Shown in pieces: positions 7,332 to 15,077 of a stretch of 20,323 bases of DNA. Below the pieces are notes generated by a model, which saw only the letters and a list, made by a program, of their open reading frames with translations, did no database searches and was not told where the DNA came from. The DNA lies in NCBI GenBank assembly GCA_001701165.1, contig DAAP01000025.1, forward strand, positions 1-20,323, written 5' to 3'. The number at the start of each line of letters is the position of its first letter. Positions within the stretch are counted from its first letter, which is position 1. The DNA is from Bacteroidales bacterium H4 (GTDB lineage Bacteria; Bacteroidota; Bacteroidia; Bacteroidales; Muribaculaceae). A program made the position numbers and the translations under genes.

Positions 7332-8327
7332 CTAATAGAGTCCTTGAATATGCCATAATATTCGATTGGCGCCATAGGTTCGTACAATAGTGGGCTCAAC
7401 TTCAATATGCGGTGCGCAAGCACCGCCATTGTCGGCCAAATTAACGTCTGTAGCTATTTCGACACGGGCCGCATCCCATGTATTGTTCGCAATGAACGAA
7501 GCAAGCACGCTTGCCCCTCCCTCGACCAAGAGCGATGTAATGCCTTCGCAGTACAGCCGCGCCAACAACTCGTCTACCGAGGCATCACGGCAGACCTCTA
7601 CCGGCTCGGTTGTACACGACAAATCGTTTTTGCTTAGGCGTCCTATGCGATCCCATACCAAAGGCTTCGGATTGTTCCCTCCCCACAAGCGCACATCCAG
7701 GCGCGGATGGTCTGAGAGCATTGTACCACTACCTACAAGTATGGCATCGTGCAGAGAACGTTGGCGATGCGCCAACACCGAGGTCAGCGGCGTGGATAAT
7801 CTTATGGGGCTTCCGTCGGCCAATCCGATATATCCGTCGGCACTTTGCGCCCATTTGAGCGTAATATAGGGACGTCCGCTCTCGTGAGCGGTAAAAAAAT
7901 GCGCATTGAGAGCGCGACATTCAGGCTCAAGCACACCTATACGCACTTCGATACCAGCATCGCGCAGCATGGCTATGCCACGGCCGCGAACTTTGGCAAA
8001 TGGGTCAATGGTTCCCAAGACTACTCGATGGAATCGTTTGCGCACCAGCAACTCGGCACATGGAGGCGTTTTCCCGTAATGGGAACATGGCTCAAGGGTG
8101 ACATAAATGGTAGACTTTTCCAATAAGTGTTCGTCACTTGGACGCACCGAGGACACTGCATTAACTTCGGCATGCCAACCGCCGTAACGGCGATGCCAGC
8201 CTTCGCCTATAACGCGTCCGTCAGGACCGACAATAACAGCGCCAACCATAGGATTAGGCGAGACGTAACCGCATCCGAGGGCGGCCAACTCGAGCGCACG
8301 TCGCATATAAATTTCATCCATAGGCAT
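7332..8327 (-). CDS. ribD: Bifunctional riboflavin biosynthesis deaminase/reductase RibD
   Basis: RibD carries out the second and third steps of riboflavin synthesis: deamination of the pyrimidine made from GTP, then NADPH-dependent reduction of its ribose. The N-terminal deaminase domain has the zinc site HAE and PCSHYGKTPPC (His52, Glu54, Cys81, Cys90, counting from this start). The reductase domain has TLKWAQSADGYIG, VGSGTMLSDHPRLDVR and LLVEGGA. The frame extends to a TTG at 8345, but I prefer the ATG at 8327 (or 8321) because family members begin a few residues before YMRRALELA. Residues ~234-250 (SKNDLSCTTEPVEVCRD) sit where other RibD proteins have a variable stretch, and they look like a repeat read in frame. 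The gene stands 96 bases after the patatin gene, with no recognisable promoter of its own. Confidence 0.94.
   Translation of the reverse strand: MPMDEIYMRRALELAALGCGYVSPNPMVGAVIVGPDGRVIGEGWHRRYGGWHAEVNAVSSVRPSDEHLLEKSTIYVTLEPCSHYGKTPPCAELLVRKRFHRVVLGTIDPFAKVRGRGIAMLRDAGIEVRIGVLEPECRALNAHFFTAHESGRPYITLKWAQSADGYIGLADGSPIRLSTPLTSVLAHRQRSLHDAILVGSGTMLSDHPRLDVRLWGGNNPKPLVWDRIGRLSKNDLSCTTEPVEVCRDASVDELLARLYCEGITSLLVEGGASVLASFIANNTWDAARVEIATDVNLADNGGACAPHIEVEPTIVRTYGANRILWHIQGLY
7593..7613 (-). repeat. Possible dispersed repeat read in frame inside ribD
   Basis: This segment encodes TTEPVEV within the RibD reductase domain. From memory, peptides of the type TEPVEV recur in unrelated predicted proteins from Bacteroidales genomes and metagenomes, apparently from short dispersed repeats read through in frame. 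I see only this one copy in the window, so the repeat status is inferred. The surrounding reductase motifs are intact and in frame. Confidence 0.35.
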
Positions 8328-8423
8328 GGTTTTTATGAATATCAATGAATTATGCTATATTACTCGCTTGTCCGTTTCGCCAGATTAGGGCGTACATAAT
8401 CCGACCGATATAGAGTGCATTCA

Positions 8424-10859
8424 TTATCGCAGAAAAGTAGGCGCCGGAAGGTAGAAACCAAAGCTGAGCCCGACGTTCCATCTCTTGGCACCATCACCGG
8501 TAACATAATTGGCATATCCTGCAATGGTAGCAAAAGGCAGCGCATAAGACACTTGCGCTTCACCAAAAAACTGTATTCCATCGAACCATCCGCCCTGACG
8601 CGAGCCCAGACCATCTCCAAGAGTGCCTATGTCGGTTTGCTCGATGGGACGCAAGGGGACAAAAACGTTGGCCACGACACGTGCCGATAGGGCGCTATTG
8701 ACCTTGTAGACCGGCACCAATCCGGCAGCCAAGTAAGATGTGGCACGCAGTGTGGGATTAAACACTCCGGCTGTAGCGGCTGTAGGCACAAAGGACGGAG
8801 CATCTGCTATGTCGGCGCTGTAAACGCCTGAAAGCTTACGCGTGGACAGCAATAAGTCACTTGTCAAGCCCAGCGAGACATGCCGCCCCAAGGACCAATA
8901 ATTGGCCGTACGTACACCCAATTGCAACCACTGAGGCGAAGTCTCACGTTCTCCGTAACCCAGTATTCCGTCATGACTGTCATACCATTGGCGGCCAAGC
9001 ACTCCCATAGCACACAGATCGTACGAACTGCCATCTGTGGGGAATTGTATATTGTCCAAAGAGTTGGCGGTAAAACGTATCAGCGCCTGACCCAAGCTGT
9101 AAGTGGAGCGGTCCCGGCCTATATCGTCCATATAGCTACCCACGCCCGAACCCTGTCGAAGCATATTGCGATAGAAGGAGGAACGTAAATAGCCATAACC
9201 GACCCCGAGACTCAAGCGTCCGCGGCGCGTTGCTGCAAAATCCCAATGCAGGCGTGCCATATACTCGCTATGGATATTGAATGTCGGAGCATCTGTCTGG
9301 TAGAATAAGTGCTCACTTTCGTAATACTTGCTGCGCGAAACCACGGCATCCAACCCCAAAGACGAAGGCACAGCACTTTTAAGCACCAGCGAGGCCTTGG
9401 CTTGCGCCGCAAGGTAACTCTGGCCAAGCCAAGCGTCCAGTCCGGCGTTGACGCCCGAATAGCTCATGGTCTTGTAATCTATCTCGGCAAAGATGTAATT
9501 ATTGGTCGAAGATGTCAGATAGCCCCCTACCCCGATATTGATATTATTGCGTACAGCGGCCCGAAGATCCATAGCAAAAAGCCCGGTACTGTCGTTGTAG
9601 ACTGCATGCGGCGACAAGTCACGCAAGCGTCCGGGCGAAATCGCCCGGTAAAAGGCCTCACGGGCACGATCGACACTTATGGTGTCAGAAGTTGTTCCCT
9701 CGTAACTGCGACCGCGGAATACGTATTCGATATACGCGTTTTGGCGCGGAGTGCCACCATTGACGCTGATGCTGTCAAAACGCAACTCAGGAGTGGCGGC
9801 TTTGAAGGCCGTGCGTCTGGTCTGACGCGCCACTGACGGGACACGCGTATGTATGCGTCCCTTAATCGAGTCCATCATGGACATGGTCGTGTCGTAACCT
9901 ATACGATATATCTGCCGGGCCTTCTCCCAATCCAAAAGCCCGAAATTGTGTAAATCAACTTTAACCTTGATGCCGCGTGCCGGGTCCATGGAATAATCCT
10001 GTCGGTGCATTACCAGCTTGTCTATTTGGTCCATGAGCGAAGTTTGTGGACCGGAGGCTGGAGTGGAGACATCCACGCCCAATATAATATCAGGAGCAAA
10101 GTCGGCACTCATGACGTCCACAGGAAAGTTGTCGAATATACCTCCATCGTACAACAGCCGTCCGTCCACGCGTATGGGTTGAAAAACAATAGGGAAAGTC
10201 ATGGACGTGCGTATGGCGTCACCGAGGCTGCCGTCCGAGTGTACCACCTTGCACTGAGCTTCCACATCCGAAGCTACACAACGGAAGGGAACAAACAATC
10301 GATCGAAATTGCCACCGCATTGCGCTGTATATGGTGCAAACAATTCCATGAAAGCGAAGTTCATAGGCAGCGGCGAAATAAGCGAAGCTGCCACCGAAGA
10401 GTGACGTGCCGTGCTATCGCCGGGCGCCACAGGAATGGTAAGCATGGACGATGTAGGCTCGTCTCGACTGAAGTAATAGACGTATGCCGGATCGGTCTTT
10501 CCCGAACTCCAATATGAGAATCCGGGACTCGTGAGCAGTTCCATCATTTCTTGCGGCGTATATCCGGCTGCATACAGACCGCCGACGATGGCACCCATAC
10601 TGGTGCCGGACACATAGTCTATCGGTATATCGTTTTCCTCTAACGCCTGTATAACACCTATATGGGCTATACCTTTTGCACCGCCGCCGCTTAGCACAAG
10701 GCCAACAGCTTGTCGCGAAGCATCGGCAGGTTTCGCAGACACGTCCTGAGTTGGTACGGACGCACCTTGTACGGCAGTCCAGAGGCCTACAAAGCACGCA
10801 GCGACACTTATGCGTATCGCATTATGTTTCAACGATATGTATCTTTTTGTTTTTTGCAT
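8424..10859 (-). CDS. Patatin-like phospholipase with POTRA and outer-membrane barrel (type Vd-like)
   Basis: This protein has 811 residues from this start. It has a signal peptide (MQKTKRYISLK, then a hydrophobic stretch to VQGA). The patatin domain has the oxyanion loop SGGGAKG (57-63), nucleophile motif GTSMG (85-89, Ser87) and DGG with catalytic Asp238. A POTRA-like stretch (LRFDSISVNGGTPRQNAYIE) and a ~400-residue strand-rich barrel follow. This order resembles the type Vd fusions PlpD and FplA, in which the lipase is exposed through its own barrel; in Bacteroidota the lipase may instead face the periplasm. The expected role is hydrolysis of phospholipid acyl chains. The frame opens further up at 10946, but the promoter box at 10887-10894 lies inside that extension and the signal peptide begins here. 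The protein ends TFLR rather than with an aromatic residue. Confidence 0.9.
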   Translation of the reverse strand: MQKTKRYISLKHNAIRISVAACFVGLWTAVQGASVPTQDVSAKPADASRQAVGLVLSGGGAKGIAHIGVIQALEENDIPIDYVSGTSMGAIVGGLYAAGYTPQEMMELLTSPGFSYWSSGKTDPAYVYYFSRDEPTSSMLTIPVAPGDSTARHSSVAASLISPLPMNFAFMELFAPYTAQCGGNFDRLFVPFRCVASDVEAQCKVVHSDGSLGDAIRTSMTFPIVFQPIRVDGRLLYDGGIFDNFPVDVMSADFAPDIILGVDVSTPASGPQTSLMDQIDKLVMHRQDYSMDPARGIKVKVDLHNFGLLDWEKARQIYRIGYDTTMSMMDSIKGRIHTRVPSVARQTRRTAFKAATPELRFDSISVNGGTPRQNAYIEYVFRGRSYEGTTSDTISVDRAREAFYRAISPGRLRDLSPHAVYNDSTGLFAMDLRAAVRNNINIGVGGYLTSSTNNYIFAEIDYKTMSYSGVNAGLDAWLGQSYLAAQAKASLVLKSAVPSSLGLDAVVSRSKYYESEHLFYQTDAPTFNIHSEYMARLHWDFAATRRGRLSLGVGYGYLRSSFYRNMLRQGSGVGSYMDDIGRDRSTYSLGQALIRFTANSLDNIQFPTDGSSYDLCAMGVLGRQWYDSHDGILGYGERETSPQWLQLGVRTANYWSLGRHVSLGLTSDLLLSTRKLSGVYSADIADAPSFVPTAATAGVFNPTLRATSYLAAGLVPVYKVNSALSARVVANVFVPLRPIEQTDIGTLGDGLGSRQGGWFDGIQFFGEAQVSYALPFATIAGYANYVTGDGAKRWNVGLSFGFYLPAPTFLR

Positions 10860-10886
10860 CTTCGGTCGAATGTTTGTATTCGAATG

Positions 10887-10917
10887 CAAAGATACGTTTT
10901 TCCGCCGTAAAGGGCAA
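10887..10917 (-). promoter_or_regulatory. Bacteroidota-type promoter of the patatin-like gene
   Basis: On the minus strand, TTG (10917-10915) is followed after 20 bases by TATCTTTG (10894-10887), a full match to TTG-N19/20-TAnnTTTG. Transcription should begin near 10880, ~20 bases ahead of the ATG at 10859. This decides the start codon, because the longer reading frame would begin upstream of the promoter. Confidence 0.82.
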
Positions 10918-10994
10918 CACCCACGACGCATCGATGTATTGTACAAATTCTTATTAGGTCTTTATGCCGCAGATAGAAAGCCGCAATGCAGAAC

Positions 10995-13010
10995 TCAGCG
11001 TTCGGACTTCGGCATAGCATCCACGTGCATACGGCATGCGGCACAGTCAAAGGTCAGGCGTAGCAGTCCAACCGAAGCGGAGACCGTCTCGGAAATCGGA
11101 CGTAGATACAGCCGGTTGGGTAATTGTGCTCCCTGCGGCGTGCGCAGACATGCGCCCATTTCGCGGCGTAAGCAGTAACGACAAGTCATTACTCGTACCG
11201 GACGTGTGCCGTCAGGCTTATCTAACTCCATGGCAGGTGCTATTTTAGCAGCACCATGAGCCATGTAGAAATCACGTGCCTGAGCATTGGCCACATTATC
11301 ATGAAACGTCAAGTCTCTACCCGCCAAAGCATCGGCAGCTGCCGTATCGGCATGGCGTGACTCGATGGTACGAACAACAGCCGCATCGCGGTCCAACATC
11401 TCAAGGGCTTGACGACGTAATGTCGTGAGGGTTTTGGCCGGCACAAATTCGTCGGGTTTTATGGTATCTTCCAAGCCCACAAGTGTGTATATCGTATCGC
11501 CAAGACGTGTAAGAATCGAAGCACGAACAACATCTTGCGGCGTGCGAGCCTGCCGACTCGGCACTCCGTCAAGGACTGCGGTAATTGATGCCGACCTTCC
11601 GCTGTCATTCACGTCCAGGGCAATACGATTGTCATCGATGCGGCGCAGTGACATGGTGATAGGTATGCGTCGTTCGGCACCGCGAGCAAGTGCGTCTTCA
11701 AAGGCTTTGTCGTAATTGCGATATAGCACCGTGCCTACACGTAGCGGTTCGACGGCTCCGGCGGGAAAAATCGTCGACAAATCTGCACTGACACGATTGA
11801 CACGGAAACCACGGTATTCGCGGTTGCTGTCAAAGTATCCAAGTCCGTCACCGTTGGCAAGGGCTGCATCTACATGCACACGTATGCCTGGGCCGCGTCC
11901 TCCGACAACACGTGCCACGGGCACACCCACAGATTTAGGAGTGTCCCACGAGGCCATCTCGCCTTTGCCGGGCATGGTGCCGTCGATAAAGTATCGCGTA
12001 AACCTACGATTGAATGTACGTGCCACATCGGGATTGAAAGTCGGCACTGAAATCCCGGCCGAAGCACGACGATAGCGGCCACATGAGGAGGCTATAACAG
12101 CGTCTAAGGCCTGTGAATAGGCGGCCGTCACATTGGCCACGTAAGATGCGCTCTTGAGTCGCCCCTCGATTTTGAACGATGAGATGCCGGCATCGGCCAT
12201 GGCAGCGAGGTCGCCCATGCGGTTTAAGTCGCGCAGCGACAACAGGTGTCGCCCATGTACAAGGACATCGCCCTCGGCGTCTACCAAGTCATAAGGCAAG
12301 CGACACATTTGGGCGCAGCAACCTCGGTTGGCACTACGCCCACCGGCAACGAGACTGGCACGACAGTCTCCGCTGTAGCACACACACAACGCTCCGTGTA
12401 CAAAGGCCTCGAGGGAAGTACCGCGCGGCACCTCCTCGGCGTAGCGGCGAATGTCATCCAAAGACAATTCGCGCGGTAGCACTATCTGCCCGAATCCGGC
12501 TCGGGCCAGGAAGCGTGCCTTCTGCGGCGTGCGTATGTCGCACTGTGTGCTGGCGTGCAGGGCTATGGGTGGCAAATCCATGCGCAACAACGACATATCT
12601 TGCACTATGAGAGCGTCTACGCCGGCATGGTATAAATCCCACACCATGCGGCGTACATCGTCAAGTTCATCGTCATAGATTATGGTGTTGACCGTCACAT
12701 AGACGCAGGCGCCATATCGGTGCGCATATTGACAGGCGCGGTGAATGTCTTCTATGCTGTTGGCCGCCGCAGCTCTTGCACCATGCGAAGGTGCTCCCAT
12801 ATACACGGCATCGGCACCATGATCTATGGCAACAATAGCGGTATCGGCATCACGTGCCGGAGCCAAAAGCTGTAATGGCCGCATTTCTGCGTTTTTGACC
12901 TTGGAGGATGTGGAATCGTCCTTAGCCGTCACGACGTTAGAAAGACGCCGTGCACTGTCCTCCACTTTGGCTTGTGGCGATTGTGTACGTAGTGATTGTG
13001 TGCGACTCAT
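10995..13010 (-). CDS. U32 family peptidase-like protein (RlhA/TrhP type, with DUF3656-like region)
   Basis: This 671-residue protein has the U32 core LQLLAPARD (47-55) and the signature FVHGALCVCYSGDC (203-216) with GGRSANRGCCAQMCRLPY (223-240). The DUF3656-like part begins around GKGEMASWDTPKS (348-360). The tail has Cys at 610, 613, 621, 656 and 659. Relatives in E. coli (RlhA, TrhP) are needed for hydroxycytidine or hydroxyuridine in RNA rather than proteolysis, and related UbiU/UbiV bind a [4Fe-4S] cluster. Cys209, 211, 216, 231, 232 and 236 could do so here. The ATG overlaps the flavin reductase stop as ATGA, which supports this start. It gives a 42-residue polar extension before the conserved core; the alternative start Met43 is at 12884. 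An RNA-modification role is inference from the family. Confidence 0.9.
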   Translation of the reverse strand: MSRTQSLRTQSPQAKVEDSARRLSNVVTAKDDSTSSKVKNAEMRPLQLLAPARDADTAIVAIDHGADAVYMGAPSHGARAAAANSIEDIHRACQYAHRYGACVYVTVNTIIYDDELDDVRRMVWDLYHAGVDALIVQDMSLLRMDLPPIALHASTQCDIRTPQKARFLARAGFGQIVLPRELSLDDIRRYAEEVPRGTSLEAFVHGALCVCYSGDCRASLVAGGRSANRGCCAQMCRLPYDLVDAEGDVLVHGRHLLSLRDLNRMGDLAAMADAGISSFKIEGRLKSASYVANVTAAYSQALDAVIASSCGRYRRASAGISVPTFNPDVARTFNRRFTRYFIDGTMPGKGEMASWDTPKSVGVPVARVVGGRGPGIRVHVDAALANGDGLGYFDSNREYRGFRVNRVSADLSTIFPAGAVEPLRVGTVLYRNYDKAFEDALARGAERRIPITMSLRRIDDNRIALDVNDSGRSASITAVLDGVPSRQARTPQDVVRASILTRLGDTIYTLVGLEDTIKPDEFVPAKTLTTLRRQALEMLDRDAAVVRTIESRHADTAAADALAGRDLTFHDNVANAQARDFYMAHGAAKIAPAMELDKPDGTRPVRVMTCRYCLRREMGACLRTPQGAQLPNRLYLRPISETVSASVGLLRLTFDCAACRMHVDAMPKSER

Positions 13011-13570
13011 TTTTTCTTTTTGACCGAAAAGCCGAAGAAACCGAGATTACGGCCCATGGCATAGTACTTGCCGTGGCAGTAGACAAGCATTTCGAGGCGC
13101 TCCAAATCCAAAGCCCCGGTGGCCGGGTCGATATAGGCGTCATCAGCCAAAACGTCCAGCACCTCGGCAATGAACAAGTCGTGCGTACCAAGATGCATGA
13201 TGTCGCGCACACGACATTCTATACTCACGGGGCTCTCAGCCACGCAGGGACATGCCACAGCCACGCCCGGAGCTCGTGTGAGCGAGCACGCCGCCCATTT
13301 GTCCAGGTCGCGCCCGGAACGCACGCCGCAGTAGTCCGTGGCTCTTGCCATATCGGCAGTGGTCAGATTGACTGTAAACTCCATGCTCTTCTTAATAAGG
13401 CCATAGGAGTAACGACTGGGGCGCACCGAAATGGAAAGCATCGCCGGATCGGAACATATCGTCCCGGTCCAAGCTACGGTAAAGAGATTGTCTCGGTCGG
13501 CACCGCCACAGCTGACAAGTACCACGGGCACAGGATTGAGCATAGTCCCGGCTCGCCAAACCTGTTTCAC
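13007..13570 (-). CDS. Flavin reductase-like FMN-binding protein
   Basis: This 187-residue protein has the split-barrel flavin reductase-like fold. Visible family features are the opening NPVPVVLVSCGG, DNLFTVAWTGTICSDPAMLSIS (FMN-binding region), RYSYGLIKKSMEFTVNL, a middle part with SPVSIECRV, and the end HGKYYAMG with GFFGFSVKKKK. Relatives bind FMN and act as reductases or electron carriers; the partner is unknown. The start codon is GTG and overlaps the pyrI stop as GTGA. The stop overlaps the U32 start as ATGA, so the gene is translationally locked between the two. A shorter start at Met10 (MLNPVPV, 13543) is possible, but the exact overlap favours the GTG. A link to the iron-sulfur chemistry of the U32 protein is a guess. 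Confidence 0.9.
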   Translation of the reverse strand: MKQVWRAGTMLNPVPVVLVSCGGADRDNLFTVAWTGTICSDPAMLSISVRPSRYSYGLIKKSMEFTVNLTTADMARATDYCGVRSGRDLDKWAACSLTRAPGVAVACPCVAESPVSIECRVRDIMHLGTHDLFIAEVLDVLADDAYIDPATGALDLERLEMLVYCHGKYYAMGRNLGFFGFSVKKKK

Positions 13571-14028
13571 AGTATATGTGCGTCCTTGCCTGCGACGCTA
13601 CAGGTGCAATAGTGGCAACTGATGACTACCGGGTCGCGCGATACCACATGGAAATGGGTGTCCATGGGCTCGTTGTTGGTGATACATTTGGGATTGGCGC
13701 AACGTACAATACCCACAATATCGTCCGAAAGAGTGACCGGACGTTTTTCTACCACCTCGTAGTCGCGTATAATATTTACTACTGCCGTGGGCGCAAACAG
13801 CGCTATACGGTCCAATTCATCCTGAGAAAATTCGACGTCAGCAACTTTGATGATGCCTTTACGACCGAGCTTGCTGCTTTGCAAGTTGTAGCCTATGGTG
13901 ACGTATTTGTCCATAGACTCAACGCCAAGCACGCGCACGGCCTTGAAGAGTGCGGCCGACGGTATATGGTCGATGACAGTGCCGTTGCGCAGAGCGGCTA
14001 CGGCGAGTTCTTTTTTATCACAAGTCAT
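13567..14028 (-). CDS. pyrI: Aspartate carbamoyltransferase regulatory chain
   Basis: This is the 153-residue regulatory subunit of aspartate transcarbamoylase, which binds nucleotides (CTP, UTP and ATP in E. coli) and sets the activity of the PyrB trimers. The N-terminal allosteric domain shows NGTVIDHIPSAALFKAVRVLG and the shared block IGYNLQSSKLGRKGIIKV. The C-terminal zinc domain has Cys110, Cys115, Cys138 and Cys141, and an extra Cys at 143. Length and motif order match E. coli PyrI. The ATG lies 28 bases after the pyrB stop, and the TGA overlaps the GTG of the next gene. PyrI implies the large allosteric holoenzyme in this organism. Confidence 0.97.
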   Translation of the reverse strand: MTCDKKELAVAALRNGTVIDHIPSAALFKAVRVLGVESMDKYVTIGYNLQSSKLGRKGIIKVADVEFSQDELDRIALFAPTAVVNIIRDYEVVEKRPVTLSDDIVGIVRCANPKCITNNEPMDTHFHVVSRDPVVISCHYCTCSVAGKDAHIL

Positions 14029-14056
14029 AATATGTTCTGTGTATGAGAGTCGATAT

Positions 14057-14980
14057 TCAGATGTCGGCGGGATTTATGCCGAGAGCCCGGCAAATGATAG
14101 CCTGGCGAGCATATAGGCCATTGCGGGCCTGCTCAAAGTAATAGGCATGGGGATTGTCGTCGACGTCGCGGTCTATCTCGCCCACTCGCGGCAGCGGGTG
14201 CAGTATGCGCATGTTCGGACGCGCCCCTTCAAGCATTGAGGCTTTGAGCGTGTAGTAGTTTTTGACGCGCTCGTATTCCATGATGTCGGTGAAGCGTTCG
14301 CGCTGGACGCGTGTCATATAGATAATATCACTGCCCTGTATCACCGAGGGAGAGAATTCGACATGTTCGCTATAGCGTATGCCGTTGGTGCGGCAGAATT
14401 CGGTATACTGCGGCGGCATCTGCAATTCGGGACAAGCCACAAAGCGAAAACGGCTGCCAAACCACCGCATAGCTTGGAGTAACGAATGGACGGTACGCCC
14501 ATATTTGAGGTCACCCACAAGTGTTATGTCGAGGTTGTCAAGACGTCCTTGGGTCTTGTATATGGAATAGAGGTCGAGCATGGTCTGCGAAGGATGCTGG
14601 TTGGCACCGTCACCGGCATTGATGACGGGGACATCCGTGACTTCGGAAGCATAACGCGCCGCCCCTTCGAGGTGATGGCGCATAATAATCAGGTCGACAT
14701 AATTGGACACCATCTTGATGGTATCCTTGAGAGTCTCGCCCTTGGAGGTGGAGGTGTTGGCTGCATCGCTGAACCCGATGACACGTCCGCCAAGACGATT
14801 GACGGCGGTCTCGAAGCTAAGACGCGTGCGCGTGGAAGGCTCAAAAAACAACGTGGCAACGACACGACCTTCCAGCAGTCGCCGGTTAGGATTACGTTCA
14901 AAGCACGCGGCCTGTTCCAGCAATGTCAAAATCTCGTCTCGGCCGATGTCGGAGATTGATACAAGACTACGCTTATTCAT
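14057..14980 (-). CDS. pyrB: Aspartate carbamoyltransferase catalytic chain
   Basis: This 307-residue enzyme joins carbamoyl phosphate and aspartate to make carbamoyl-aspartate, the committed step of pyrimidine synthesis in the cytoplasm. The carbamoyl-phosphate site is FFEPSTRTRLSFETA with STRTR at 49-53. Other signatures are the SKGET loop (79-83, Lys80), HPSQTMLDLYSI (129-140), GDLKYGRTVHSL and HPLPR (261-265). Length and motif spacing match E. coli PyrB. It is the first gene of a pyrBI-flavin reductase-U32 chain. The 97-base gap to dnaB holds two adjoining hairpins but no TAnnTTTG box, so it may be read from the dnaB transcript or from a promoter I cannot recognise. Confidence 0.97.
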   Translation of the reverse strand: MNKRSLVSISDIGRDEILTLLEQAACFERNPNRRLLEGRVVATLFFEPSTRTRLSFETAVNRLGGRVIGFSDAANTSTSKGETLKDTIKMVSNYVDLIIMRHHLEGAARYASEVTDVPVINAGDGANQHPSQTMLDLYSIYKTQGRLDNLDITLVGDLKYGRTVHSLLQAMRWFGSRFRFVACPELQMPPQYTEFCRTNGIRYSEHVEFSPSVIQGSDIIYMTRVQRERFTDIMEYERVKNYYTLKASMLEGARPNMRILHPLPRVGEIDRDVDDNPHAYYFEQARNGLYARQAIICRALGINPADI

Positions 14981-15027
14981 TGGTATATTATGAGATTGAT
15001 GGTGTATTCGTTGGTGTCGCCGGAATT

Positions 15028-15061
15028 AGGGCCTTTTAATGACCCTATGCACTTAGTGCAT
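15028..15061 (-). promoter_or_regulatory. Two adjoining hairpins in the pyrB leader
   Basis: On the minus strand, ATGCAC-TAA-GTGCAT (15061-15047) is a perfect 6-base stem. It is followed immediately by AGGGTC-ATTAAAA-GGCCCT (15046-15028), a 6-base stem with one U-G pair in RNA. Neither is followed by a T-run, so this is not a standard terminator. It lies 17 bases past the dnaB stop and ~47 bases ahead of pyrB. Possible roles are control of pyrB, protection or processing of mRNA ends, or protein binding. Confidence 0.45.
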
Positions 15062-15077
15062 TCGGACTATGCGTCTC

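Noticed and set aside
8328..8345. TTG start for ribD at 8345
   Set aside because: ATG codons at 8327 and 8321 fit the usual N-terminus of RibD better and do not require a rare start codon.
10860..10946. Longer start for the patatin gene at 10946
   Set aside because: The promoter -7 box at 10887-10894 lies inside the extension, and the signal peptide begins at the ATG 10857-10859.
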